Position numbers and translations under genes: made by a program. 64,000 nt of DNA, taken from the NCBI RefSeq assembly GCF_000143965.1, contig NC_014365.1, forward strand, positions 124,001 through 188,000. Reading direction: 5' to 3'. Shown here in pieces: positions 35,942 through 43,798 of this stretch (position 1 is the first letter of the stretch; each line of letters starts with the position of its first letter). The stretch comes from Desulfarculus baarsii DSM 2075. GTDB lineage: Bacteria; Desulfobacterota; Desulfarculia; Desulfarculales; Desulfarculaceae. A model generated the notes under the pieces. It made no database searches. It saw only the letters and a list, made by a program, of their open reading frames with translations, and had not been told where the DNA came from.

Positions 35942-35981
35942 CAAGGCCCCGCCCGGCGCGCGCAAGCCGAGCGGGGCCTTG
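35942..35981 (-). terminator. Long hairpin after the tail-chaperone-like pair
   Basis: A 15-bp stem with one G-U pair on the minus strand (35942-35956 with 35967-35981) begins 21 bases after the stop at 36003. There is no U-tract. Confidence 0.55.
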
Positions 35982-36002
35982 GGGGTTGCGGGCCGCCAAT
36001 GA

Positions 36003-36323
36003 TCAATCGGCGCTGTTGTCCTCGGCCCGGTTGAGTTGCGCCGCGGCCATCAGGCGCAGTTTGATGGCCGTGGGCAGGCGCAGCTTGTTTTCGCGGGTGC
36101 AGGGGGCGGGCGCGTCGCCCAGCGAGCTGGTGACGCCCTGCCAATCCTGGATGATGTAGTCCAGGGCGTCGTCGGCCACGGCCTGCTTGTCGGCCCCGCC
36201 ACGGTGGCGGCGTTCCAGGGCCATGGCCGTGGCCGAATCCAGGCGGCGCACGACAAAGGCCGCGCCCTCCAGGTTAATGGTGAAGCGCTCCTCGGGGTCG
36301 ATGATCTGAATGCCTTTGCTCAT
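36003..36323 (-). CDS. Phage-tail-chaperone-like protein B
   Basis: The 106-residue protein resembles small tail-assembly-chaperone-type proteins of tailed phages: an N-terminal beta hairpin (IQIIDPEERFTINLEGAAFVVRRL), a central helix and a WQGV turn followed by CTRENKLRLPTAI. It is a divergent copy of the protein encoded immediately upstream, with which its ATG shares ATGA (36320-36323). AGGAG precedes the start. No other phage gene is visible near it. The family call rests on pattern only; it could be a host-adapted module. Confidence 0.6.
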   Translation of the reverse strand: MSKGIQIIDPEERFTINLEGAAFVVRRLDSATAMALERRHRGGADKQAVADDALDYIIQDWQGVTSSLGDAPAPCTRENKLRLPTAIKLRLMAAAQLNRAEDNSAD

Positions 36324-36676
36324 GATTGACTCCTGGGTATGCGTATGTCCATGGCCGCCGCGGCCAGCCTTGCCCGCGCGCCGGCGGGCAACAGGTCCAC
36401 GAGCCCCGGCGCGCAAGCCGCCGGCCGGCCGGCCGCGTCGACCACGCCGCGCCAATCCAACAGGGCGTGGCGGCAGATGGCCGTTTCCAAGGCCGCCGGC
36501 GGGATGACCTGGCGGGGCCGGCCGTCCTGGTCCCGGACGATCAAGGCCTGCTGACGCTCGATGGCGGCCAGGGCGGCCAGGCTCAGGCGGCGATAAAAAA
36601 ACGTGGCCCCGTCGATGGCCAGGGGCCAACGCTCGTCGGGGCTGACCAGGGCGATATGTCGGTCGTCGGCGCTCAT
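36320..36676 (-). CDS. Phage-tail-chaperone-like protein A
   Basis: The 118-residue protein parallels its downstream neighbour: IALVSPDERWPLAIDGATFFYRRLSLAALAAIERQQ matches the neighbour's IIDPEERFTINLEGAAFVVRRLDSATAMALERRH, and LLDWRGVVDAAGRPAACAPGLVDLLPAGARARL matches its WQGV...LRLPTAIKLRL region. The W-x-GV-x-D-x-G pattern is common in small phage structural accessory proteins. The ATG at 36676 has no strong ribosome site; an upstream ATG at 36733 is possible. It overlaps the downstream gene and stands in otherwise chromosomal DNA. Confidence 0.55.
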   Translation of the reverse strand: MSADDRHIALVSPDERWPLAIDGATFFYRRLSLAALAAIERQQALIVRDQDGRPRQVIPPAALETAICRHALLDWRGVVDAAGRPAACAPGLVDLLPAGARARLAAAAMDIRIPRSQS

Positions 36677-36751
36677 GGGCCAATGGTGGCGCGCGCGCCG
36701 GCCGGCGGCCAGGGAAGGGCCTCGGCAAAGCATGACCCCGCCGCGCGGCTG

Positions 36752-36760
36752 TGCTACAAT
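36752..36760 (+). promoter_or_regulatory. Extended -10 promoter of the epimerase gene
   Basis: TGcTACAAT is identical to the elements before pgk and the first histidine kinase gene. It lies 33 bases before the ATG at 36794. Confidence 0.6.
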
Positions 36761-36793
36761 CGGCCATCAAGAACTCAAAGCGGGATGGGGCCG

Positions 36794-37732
36794 ATGAAAA
36801 TCCTTCTGACCGGCGGCGCGGGCTTTATCGGCAGCCACGTGGCCGAGGCGTTTTTGGGCCAGGGCCACGCGGTGACGATCGTCGACGACCTCAGCTCGGG
36901 CCGGCCGGAAAACGCGCCCGCCGGGGCCGAGCTGGCGGTGATGGACATCGCTTCGCCCCAGGCGGCCGAACTGATGGCCAGCGGCGGTTTTGACGTGCTG
37001 TGTCACCACGCCGCCCAGATCTCGGTGCCTTTTTCGGTGGAGGATCCCCAGGCCGACGCCAGGGTCAACATCCTGGGCCTGCTCAATCTGTTGGAGGCCG
37101 GCCGACGCGGCGGCCTGCGGCGGGTGATCTTCATCAGCTCGGGCGGGGCGGTCTACGGCGAAATTCCCGACGCGCCGGCCGACGAACAACGCCCGGCCTT
37201 GCCGCTGTCGCCCTACGCCGTCAGCAAGCTCTGCGGCGAGACCTACCTGGCCTACTACGCCGCCAACTTCGGCCTGGAGGCGCTGACCCTGCGCTACGCC
37301 AACGTCTATGGCCCGCGCCAGACGCCCCACGGCGAGGCCGGCGTGGTGGCCATATTCATGAACGCCATCGCCGCCGGCCGGCCGCCGGCCATCTATCGCC
37401 ACCCCGAGACGCCCCGGGGCATGGAGCGCGACTACGTCTACGTGGCCGACTGCGCCCAGGCCAACGTCCTGGCCCTGAGCGCCCCGCCCGGCGTCTACAA
37501 CATCGCCACCGGCCTGGCCACCACCACCCTCGACCTGTGGCTGGCCGTGCGCCGGGCCGCCCAAAGCGATCTGGGCCACTCCTTCGGCCCGGCCCGCGCC
37601 GGCGACCTGCGGCGCAGCGTCCTCGACGCCGCCAAGGCCGCCTCCATCCTGGGCTGGCGGCCCGAGCGCGACTTGGCCGCCGGCCTGGCCGAAACCTGGG
37701 CCTGGCGACGGGCCCTGGAGGCCGGGGCATGA
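36794..37732 (+). CDS. NAD-dependent sugar epimerase/dehydratase
   Basis: The 312-residue extended SDR resembles UDP-glucose 4-epimerase. It has the TGGAGFIGSHVAEAFL nucleotide loop, the catalytic Ser/Tyr/Lys (ISSGGAVYG, SPYAVSKLCGE), LRYANVYGPRQ and RDYVYVADCAQAN. The likely role is nucleotide-sugar interconversion for cell-surface glycans. Its stop overlaps the start of the next gene (ATGA at 37729-37732), so a PLP-dependent enzyme is cotranslated, an unexpected pairing. The exact sugar cannot be read. Confidence 0.92.
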   Translation: MKILLTGGAGFIGSHVAEAFLGQGHAVTIVDDLSSGRPENAPAGAELAVMDIASPQAAELMASGGFDVLCHHAAQISVPFSVEDPQADARVNILGLLNLLEAGRRGGLRRVIFISSGGAVYGEIPDAPADEQRPALPLSPYAVSKLCGETYLAYYAANFGLEALTLRYANVYGPRQTPHGEAGVVAIFMNAIAAGRPPAIYRHPETPRGMERDYVYVADCAQANVLALSAPPGVYNIATGLATTTLDLWLAVRRAAQSDLGHSFGPARAGDLRRSVLDAAKAASILGWRPERDLAAGLAETWAWRRALEAGA

Positions 37733-38793
37733 ACCATCCGGCGTTGTTCGATGCCTTCCCGGCCCTGGCCCAGCGCCTGGCCCGCGCGCCGCTGCTGGAA
37801 GGCCCCACGCCCCTGCAACCGCTGGCCCAGGCCAGCCAGAGCCTGGGCGTGGAGGTCTGGGTCAAGCGCGACGACCTCAGTTCGACCGTTTATGGCGGCA
37901 ACAAGCCGCGCAAGCTGGAGTTCATTCTGGGCCGGGCCCTGGCCGAGGGCCGGCGCGAGCTGGTGACGATGGGGGCCATGGGCACCAACCACGGCCTGGC
38001 CACGACGATCCACGGCCAGCGCCTGGGCCTGACGACGTCGCTGGAGCTTTTTCCCCAGCCGCTGACATCGGTGGTGCTACGCAACATCAAGCTGTTCCAA
38101 CATTTCGGGGCCCGGATCAACCTCAGCCCGACCATGGAGCGGGCGTTTTTGCGTTTTCGCTATTGGCAACGCCTGCGCCGGCCGGGGGCCTGCTTCATCC
38201 CGGCGGGCGGCTCCAGCCCCCTGGGCGCGGTGGGCTACGTCAGCGCCGGGTTGGAGCTGGCCGGCCAACTCGCCGCCGGCCAGGGGCCCCGGCCCCAGGC
38301 CGTGTTCGTGGCCGCCGGCACCCTGGGCAGCCAGGCCGGCCTGCGCCTGGGCCTGCTGCTGGCGGGGCAGGACATTCCGGTGATCGGCGTGGCGGTGGTG
38401 CCCCTGGCGGCGGCCAACGCCAAGGCAGCGTTGAACCTGGCTCGGCGAACTCTGGCCCTGCTGCGCGCGGCCGACCCCTCCGTGCCCGAACTGACGCTGG
38501 CGGCCGAGGATTTCGTCATCGACCCCGGCCAGCTTGGCCCCGGCTACGGCCAGCCCACGCCGGCGGCGCTGGCGGCCATGGACCTTTTGTCCCGCCAGGA
38601 GGGCCTGAGCCTGGAGCCCACCTACACGGCCAAGGCCTTCGCCGGCCTGTGCGCCTGGGCCCAGGAGCGGCCCGGCCAGGGTCCGCTGCTATTTTGGCAC
38701 ACCTACAACTCGGCCCGGCTGGACCATCTGGCCGACCAGGTCGATCCGGCCGGCCTGCCCGAAGCCCTGCGCAAGTACTTCCTGGCCCAATAG
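37729..38793 (+). CDS. PLP-dependent D-cysteine desulfhydrase/ACC deaminase family protein
   Basis: The 354-residue type-II-fold PLP enzyme has the family start TPLQPLAQASQSLGVEVWVKRDDLSSTVYGGNKPRKLEFIL, where the Lys of GGNKPRKLE is the likely Schiff-base residue, then TMGAMGTNHGLATTIHGQRLGL, FIPAGGSSPLGAVGYV and VAAGTLGSQAGL for phosphate binding. Such enzymes cleave D-cysteine to pyruvate, sulfide and ammonia or deaminate aminocyclopropane carboxylate. With residues 60-70 alone I cannot choose; D-cysteine desulfhydrase is more common in this group. Confidence 0.88.
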   Translation: MNHPALFDAFPALAQRLARAPLLEGPTPLQPLAQASQSLGVEVWVKRDDLSSTVYGGNKPRKLEFILGRALAEGRRELVTMGAMGTNHGLATTIHGQRLGLTTSLELFPQPLTSVVLRNIKLFQHFGARINLSPTMERAFLRFRYWQRLRRPGACFIPAGGSSPLGAVGYVSAGLELAGQLAAGQGPRPQAVFVAAGTLGSQAGLRLGLLLAGQDIPVIGVAVVPLAAANAKAALNLARRTLALLRAADPSVPELTLAAEDFVIDPGQLGPGYGQPTPAALAAMDLLSRQEGLSLEPTYTAKAFAGLCAWAQERPGQGPLLFWHTYNSARLDHLADQVDPAGLPEALRKYFLAQ

Positions 38794-38907
38794 CGCCGCC
38801 CCCCGGCTTGCTTCCGGCCGCCGGCCGTGGCACCCTGTAATTATCGCTGACAATCAGCCCCGCGCGCCGGCGCGGGTGGCCCGTGTTTTTAGCGGGCGGA
38901 GGATTGC

Positions 38908-39735
38908 ATGGAACAGGCGCTTACGGAAATCAAAACCTGGCTGGCCCTCTATGGCCTGAACCTCTTGGGCGCGGCGGTCATCTTGGCCCTGGGCCTGGCG
39001 GCGGCGGGTTATCTGAGCCGGCTGGTCAGGGCGCTGATGCAAAAAGCCAAGCTGGATCAATCACTGGTGGGTTTCGTGGCCAGCCTGACCCGCGTGGCCC
39101 TGATCGCCGTGGTGATCATCGCCGCCCTGAGCCAGGCCGGCTTCCAGACGGCCTCGTTGATCGCGGTGCTGGGCGGCGCGGTCTTCGCCGTGGGCCTGGC
39201 CTTGCAGGGCAACCTGTCCAGCCTGGCCTCGGGGGTGCTGATATTGGTCTTCCGGCCGTTCAGGGTGGGCGAGGTGATCGAGTGCGGGGCGGTGATCGGC
39301 GCGGTGGAGCGCATCGACATCTTGCACACCACCATCAAGTGCGCCGACGGCCGCACGGTGGTCATGCCCAACATCAAGCTGACCTCCGAGGCGGTGATCA
39401 ACTACTCGTCGCGGCCGATCATGCGCGCCGACGTGACCGTGGGCGTCGGCTACGGCGACGACATCGCCCGGGCCAAGGCCATCGTCGGCGAGGTGGTGGC
39501 CGGCTACGACAAGGCCCTGGCCGAGCCGGCGCCGCAGATCCTGGTCAGCGAGCTGGCCGACAGCAGCGTCAACCTGGCCGTGCGGGTCCATGTGGGCAAG
39601 GATGATTATTGGCAGGCCAAGGCCGACCTGCTGGAGCTGATCAAGCTGCGTTTCGACCGCGAGGGCGTGACCATCCCCTACCCGCAGCGCGAGGTGCATC
39701 TGCGCGGCGGCCAGGCCTCGGCGGCGGTGAATTAA
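38908..39735 (+). CDS. mscS: Small-conductance mechanosensitive channel (MscS family)
   Basis: The 275-residue protein has three N-terminal transmembrane helices, with the pore-lining TM3 stretch VLGGAVFAVGLALQGNLSSLASGVLILVFRPFRVGE, and the cytoplasmic beta and alpha/beta domains that form the vestibule. It opens on membrane tension to release solutes during hypo-osmotic shock. GGAGG lies just before the ATG. Its TAA stop overlaps that of the convergent AMP-binding gene (TTAA at 39732-39735). Confidence 0.95.
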   Translation: MEQALTEIKTWLALYGLNLLGAAVILALGLAAAGYLSRLVRALMQKAKLDQSLVGFVASLTRVALIAVVIIAALSQAGFQTASLIAVLGGAVFAVGLALQGNLSSLASGVLILVFRPFRVGEVIECGAVIGAVERIDILHTTIKCADGRTVVMPNIKLTSEAVINYSSRPIMRADVTVGVGYGDDIARAKAIVGEVVAGYDKALAEPAPQILVSELADSSVNLAVRVHVGKDDYWQAKADLLELIKLRFDREGVTIPYPQREVHLRGGQASAAVN

Positions 39736-41204
39736 CCCTCCGCCGAGGCCGCCCTGGCCCTTTCCGGGGCGGGGCACAGGCGCAGGTGCACCCGCGAGGC
39801 CTTGGGCGCGGGCCGATCGTCGGCCGGCAACGGCCGGGGCTGGGCCGCGAAATCCTGGGTGCGGCCCAGGACGCTCAGCAGGCCGTCCTGGTCCAGGCGG
39901 CCCAGGTCGCCGGTGGGCAGCCAGCCGTCGCGCAGGATCTGATCGTCGGGCCGGCCGCCGGTCTGGTAGCCGCTCATCAGGCCGGGGCCGCGCAGGCATA
40001 TTTCACCGGCCTGGCCCGGCGCGACGGCCTGGCCGTCGGGGCCGGCGATGATCATTTCCACGTCCATCAGCGGGGCCAAGGCTCCGCTGCGCCGCTGGCC
40101 GCCGGGCGGGGTGGCCGCGACCATGGCCCCGGCCTCGGCCAGGCCATAGCTTTCCATCAGCGCCGCGCCGGTCAGTTCCCCCACGCGCTCGGCAAAGTCG
40201 GCGGCCGGGGCCGGCCCGTCGCAGATCACGGCGGCCAGGTGGCCCTTGGGCAGCTTGCGCGCCTCGGGCAGGTCGGCCAGGGCGGCCAGTTGGCCGGGCT
40301 CGGCGGCCACGAAGCGGGGCTTGCGCCGGGCGATGGCCGAAAGGGCGGCGCGGGGGCCCTCGTGGGAGGGCAGGATCAGGCAGCCGCCCTTGACCAGCGC
40401 CGCGCCCAGGCCCAGGCACAGGCCCAGCCCACGGATCAACGGGCCCAGCACCAGCACGCCGTCGCCGGGGTTCAGGCGCAGCCAAGCCGCGGCCTGACAG
40501 AGGTTGGCGGCCAGGGCGCGGTGGGACAAGACCACGGCCCGCGGTTGGCCGCCGGCGCCCCTGGTGTGGACGATGACCGCCGGGGCCTCCAGGCTCAGCA
40601 CCGGCCGTTGGGGCGGCTGGGCGTTTTCCTTGAGCAGGCGGCCAAAGCGCTCCACGCCGGCCTCGCGCACGACCCGGCAATCGGGGGCTGACGGCCGCAG
40701 CCGCCGCCTGAAGGCCTGGGCCAGGCGCACCGAGGGGCCGAGCCCGTCGAGTTGGCCGGCGCAGACGATCAAATCCAGGCCCAGCTTGTTGCGCAGGCCC
40801 GAGAGCGATTCGGGCAGGCAGTTCTGCACGATCAGACCCATGGCCCCGCATTGCCGCGCCCTGGCGATCAACTCGTCGGCGTCGTCGATCAACGGCGCAA
40901 GCACCGGGACCGCGCCCATGCGCAGCAAGGCGAAAAAGGCCACCGCCATCTGGGGGCTGTTGGGCGTCATGATGATCACCCGCGAGCCCTTGTGCGCGCC
41001 GCGACGCGCCAGGGCCCCGGCCAGGCGTTCGATCTGGTCCATGAGCTGGGCGTAGGTGATTTTCGCGCCCATGAAGGAGATGGCCGGCTTGTCGGGTTGC
41101 TGGTTGGCGGCCCCGCGCAGCAGGGCGAAGACGTCTTGGCGCGGATAGCCGAGGTTATGCGGGACCAGGCTTCCGTAATGAGTCAGCCAGGGGGGGGTGG
41201 CCAT
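39732..41204 (-). CDS. Degenerate AMP-binding (acyl-CoA synthetase-like) protein
   Basis: The 490-residue protein is related to acyl-CoA synthetases, with the large N-terminal domain intact in fold (LMESYGLAEAGAMV, LPTGDLGRLDQDGLLSVLGRTQDF). Key catalytic parts are changed: the P-loop reads VHTRGAGGQPRAVVLSH, so the usual TTGxPKG lysine is replaced by Arg, and the protein ends soon after the hinge with a Pro/Arg-rich tail, so the C-terminal domain with the catalytic lysine is absent. It probably does not make acyl-CoA. GGGGAG fixes the ATG, and a good promoter lies at 41279-41308. Confidence 0.85.
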   Translation of the reverse strand: MATPPWLTHYGSLVPHNLGYPRQDVFALLRGAANQQPDKPAISFMGAKITYAQLMDQIERLAGALARRGAHKGSRVIIMTPNSPQMAVAFFALLRMGAVPVLAPLIDDADELIARARQCGAMGLIVQNCLPESLSGLRNKLGLDLIVCAGQLDGLGPSVRLAQAFRRRLRPSAPDCRVVREAGVERFGRLLKENAQPPQRPVLSLEAPAVIVHTRGAGGQPRAVVLSHRALAANLCQAAAWLRLNPGDGVLVLGPLIRGLGLCLGLGAALVKGGCLILPSHEGPRAALSAIARRKPRFVAAEPGQLAALADLPEARKLPKGHLAAVICDGPAPAADFAERVGELTGAALMESYGLAEAGAMVAATPPGGQRRSGALAPLMDVEMIIAGPDGQAVAPGQAGEICLRGPGLMSGYQTGGRPDDQILRDGWLPTGDLGRLDQDGLLSVLGRTQDFAAQPRPLPADDRPAPKASRVHLRLCPAPERARAASAEG

Positions 41205-41278
41205 GGCAATCTCCCCGGTCTGGGCGCGACGCCCGTTGGTCGGCCGAGGCCGTTCAGGTTGCAGTGCTTGTTCCTATA

Positions 41279-41308
41279 AGGATACAGCCAAAGGCAACAT
41301 ATTGTCAA
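41279..41308 (-). promoter_or_regulatory. Promoter of the AMP-binding gene
   Basis: On the minus strand TTGACA (41303-41308), an 18-base spacer and TATCCT (41279-41284) form a strong promoter 75 bases before the ATG. Confidence 0.75.
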
Positions 41309-41537
41309 CACTACAAAAAACGAAACAGCACCTGTGCCGGAAACAGCACGGAGCGCCACCGTGGCCGCCGCCCCGATTCACCATTGAGACCAAACCCTTC
41401 GCCACGAAAAATCACAGATGTGGCATGCCGCGCCCCCGCGTCGCCACGGCAACCCCGCTCCCCTAATTATTGCCCGATATCCCATGGGTCATTTATACTA
41501 AATTCATCGTCGCCAACACTCGGCTCTCATTTTTTAC
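41309..41537. other. Intergenic spacer between divergent promoters
   Basis: The 402-base gap 41205-41606 holds the AMP-binding gene promoter on one side and the hcp promoter and operator on the other. In the middle I see no gene, RNA or repeat; base composition is lower in G+C than in coding regions. Confidence 0.5.
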
Positions 41538-41578
41538 TTGACGTCGTGCATTTTTATTGTATTCTGGTACCAGAATAC
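41538..41578 (+). promoter_or_regulatory. hcp promoter with a 20-bp perfect palindrome
   Basis: TTGACG (41538-41543), a 16-base spacer and TATTCT (41560-41565) form the promoter. A perfect palindrome, GTATTCTGGT followed by its reverse complement (41559-41578), covers the -10 and the likely start point, the position of a repressor operator. The CTGGT/ACCAG core resembles operators of FadR-type GntR regulators more than the TTGAC-based HcpR sites reported in deltaproteobacteria. Confidence 0.75.
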
Positions 41579-41606
41579 TGATTAACTCAACCCAACGGAG
41601 GTTTCC

Positions 41607-43247
41607 ATGGACCAGATGTTCTGTTATCAATGCGAACAAACCGCCAAAGGCTCCGGCTGCACCGTGGGCGGCGTCTGCGGCAAGAATCCTCAAGTGGCCG
41701 CCCTGCAGGACATGCTCACCTACGCCGTCATCGGCCTGGGCCAGGTGGCCCACGCAGCCCGGCAAAAGGGCGTGATCGATCCCGAGGTCGACCGCTTTGT
41801 CTGCGCCGGGCTGTTCGCCACCCTGACCAACGTCGATTTCGACCCCGACCGTTTCGTGGTCTGGATCGGCCAGGCCGTGGCCCTGCGCAAGGCCCTGGCC
41901 CAGAAGGCCGGCGTGGGCCCGCTGCCCGGCCCGGCCTCCTTCGAGCCCGCCGCCGACGTGGCCGGCCTGGAGGCCCAGTCCAAGATTTGGGGTTTCGCGC
42001 CGTTGGAGGGCCAGGATCCAGACGCGCGCAGCCTGATCCACCTGACCATTTTCGGCCTGCGCGGCGTGGCCGCCTACGCCGATCACGCGGCGATCCTGGG
42101 CCAGGAAGATCCCGAGCTCTACGCCCAGATCCACGCCGCCCTGGCCGCCACCCAGGATACGACCCTGGGCGCGGCCGAGTTGACCGCCCTGGCCCTGAAG
42201 GTGGGTGAAATCAACCTGCGGGCCATGGAGCTGCTCGACGCCGGCAACACCGGCCGGTTCGGGCATCCCGTGCCCACCAGCGTGCCCCTGGGCCACAAGG
42301 CCGGTAAGGCCATCTTGGTCTCGGGCCACGACCTGGAAGACCTGGCCCAACTGCTGGAGCAGAGCGCCGGCAAGGGCATTTTCGTCTACACCCACGGCGA
42401 GATGCTGCCCACCCACGGCTATCCCGAGCTGAAGAAGCACCCCCACTTTTATGGCCATTACGGCACGGCCTGGCAGAACCAGGGCAAGGAGTTCCCCGAG
42501 TTCCCCGGGGCCATCCTGATGACCACCAACTGCATCCAGCGGCCCAAGGGCGACACCGGCGAGAAGATCTTCACCACCGGCCTGGTGGGTTGGCCCGGCG
42601 TGCCCCACATCGCCGAGGGACCGGGCGGCAAGAAGGACTTCGGCCCGGTGATCGAAAAGGCCCTGGCCCTGCCCGGTTTCGCCGCCGACGAGGACAAGGG
42701 TTCGGTGATGGTGGGCTTTGCCCGCAACGCCGTGCTGGGCGTGGCCGACAAGATCATCGAGGCGGTCAAGTCCGGGGCGATCAAGCATTTCTTCCTGGTG
42801 GCCGGCTGCGACGGGGCCAAGCCCGGCCGCAACTACTACACCGAGTTCGTCGAGAAGACTCCGGCCGACACGGTGGTGCTGACGCTGGCCTGCGGCAAGT
42901 TCCGCTTCTTCGATAAGAACCTGGGCGACATCGGCGGCATCCCGCGCCTGCTGGACGTGGGCCAATGCAACGACGCCTATTCGGCCATCCAGATCGCCGT
43001 GGCCTTGGCCGGGGCCTTCAACTGCGGGGTTAACGACCTGCCGCTGTCGATGGTCCTGAGCTGGTACGAACAGAAGGCCTGCGCCATTTTGTTGACCCTC
43101 TTGCACCTGGGCATCAAGGGCATCCGCCTGGGGCCCTCGCTGCCGGCCTTCATCAGCCCCAACGTGCTCAAGGTGCTGGTGGACAACTTTGACATCAAGC
43201 CCATCTCCGCCAGCGCCGACGAGGACTTGAAGGCCATCCTGGGCTGA
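41607..43247 (+). CDS. hcp: Hybrid cluster protein (hydroxylamine/NO reductase)
   Basis: The 546-residue class-I hybrid cluster protein begins with MFCYQCEQTAKGSGC and VCGK, giving Cys6, Cys9, Cys18 and Cys24 for the N-terminal cubane cluster, as in Desulfovibrio. The hybrid-cluster ligands are in the C-terminal half (VAGCDGAKPGRNYY, LACGKFRF, DVGQCNDAY). It reduces hydroxylamine in vitro and is thought to remove nitric oxide in vivo. CGGAGG fixes the ATG. No hcr or HcpR regulator gene lies next to it. The upstream palindrome suggests induction by relief of repression. A hairpin follows. Confidence 0.97.
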   Translation: MDQMFCYQCEQTAKGSGCTVGGVCGKNPQVAALQDMLTYAVIGLGQVAHAARQKGVIDPEVDRFVCAGLFATLTNVDFDPDRFVVWIGQAVALRKALAQKAGVGPLPGPASFEPAADVAGLEAQSKIWGFAPLEGQDPDARSLIHLTIFGLRGVAAYADHAAILGQEDPELYAQIHAALAATQDTTLGAAELTALALKVGEINLRAMELLDAGNTGRFGHPVPTSVPLGHKAGKAILVSGHDLEDLAQLLEQSAGKGIFVYTHGEMLPTHGYPELKKHPHFYGHYGTAWQNQGKEFPEFPGAILMTTNCIQRPKGDTGEKIFTTGLVGWPGVPHIAEGPGGKKDFGPVIEKALALPGFAADEDKGSVMVGFARNAVLGVADKIIEAVKSGAIKHFFLVAGCDGAKPGRNYYTEFVEKTPADTVVLTLACGKFRFFDKNLGDIGGIPRLLDVGQCNDAYSAIQIAVALAGAFNCGVNDLPLSMVLSWYEQKACAILLTLLHLGIKGIRLGPSLPAFISPNVLKVLVDNFDIKPISASADEDLKAILG

Positions 43248-43278
43248 TCGCGCCCACGCCCGCGGAAAAACCCACCCC

Positions 43279-43306
43279 GCCCCGGAGCCGGCCCAGGCTC
43301 CGGGGC
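43279..43306 (+). terminator. Hairpin terminator of hcp
   Basis: An 11-bp perfect stem (43279-43289 with 43296-43306) closes a 6-base loop 31 bases after the hcp stop; a clear U-tract is lacking. Confidence 0.6.
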
Positions 43307-43387
43307 CTCTGCTTGCGCGGAGGCCAGCGCTCGTGCATAATTGAGGCCGGTTCATGTCACCGTCACCATCGGCCGGAGCCTTGCCCC

Positions 43388-43798
43388 GTGGAAGAAAAAT
43401 CCCTGCAACAACGCCTGGACCACGCCCGCCACACCGTCGGCGGCGATCCCTGGGCCAAATTCATCGACATCCGCATCGATGAAGTCGAGGAGCGCTACGC
43501 CAAGGTCAGCATCCTGCCCGAGGCTCGGCACTTGAACGCCCTGGGCATGGTCCACGGCGCGGTATTCTACGCCCTGGCCGACCAGGCCTACGCCGTGGCC
43601 TCCAACACCGCGCCCAGCCCGGCCGTGCTCATCGAGGCCAACCTGAACATCCTCAACGCCGGCAAGCCCGGCGTGCGGCTGTGCGCCGAGGCCAGGGCCA
43701 GGGACGTCAAACGCAAGCTGACCACCTGGGACGTGGAGATCAAAGACCCCGACGGCAAGCTGATGGCCGTGTCCAGAGGGATCACCTACTCGCTGTGA
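43388..43798 (+). CDS. PaaI-type hotdog thioesterase
   Basis: The 136-residue hotdog-fold protein carries the PaaI/4HBT motif HLNALGMVHGAVFYALADQAYAVASN (Asn, Gly, HGA and Asp aligned with the catalytic block). It would hydrolyse an acyl- or aryl-CoA thioester. A GTG at 43388 is chosen, preceded by GGAG at some distance. The stop overlaps the GTG of the next gene (GTGA at 43795-43798), tying it to a transporter and a phosphoesterase. Confidence 0.85.
   Translation: MEEKSLQQRLDHARHTVGGDPWAKFIDIRIDEVEERYAKVSILPEARHLNALGMVHGAVFYALADQAYAVASNTAPSPAVLIEANLNILNAGKPGVRLCAEARARDVKRKLTTWDVEIKDPDGKLMAVSRGITYSL

Noticed and set aside
41538-41552. TTGAC sequence before hcp as an HcpR site
   Set aside because: The matching GTCAA half is missing at the proper distance; TTGACG is better explained as the -35 hexamer.
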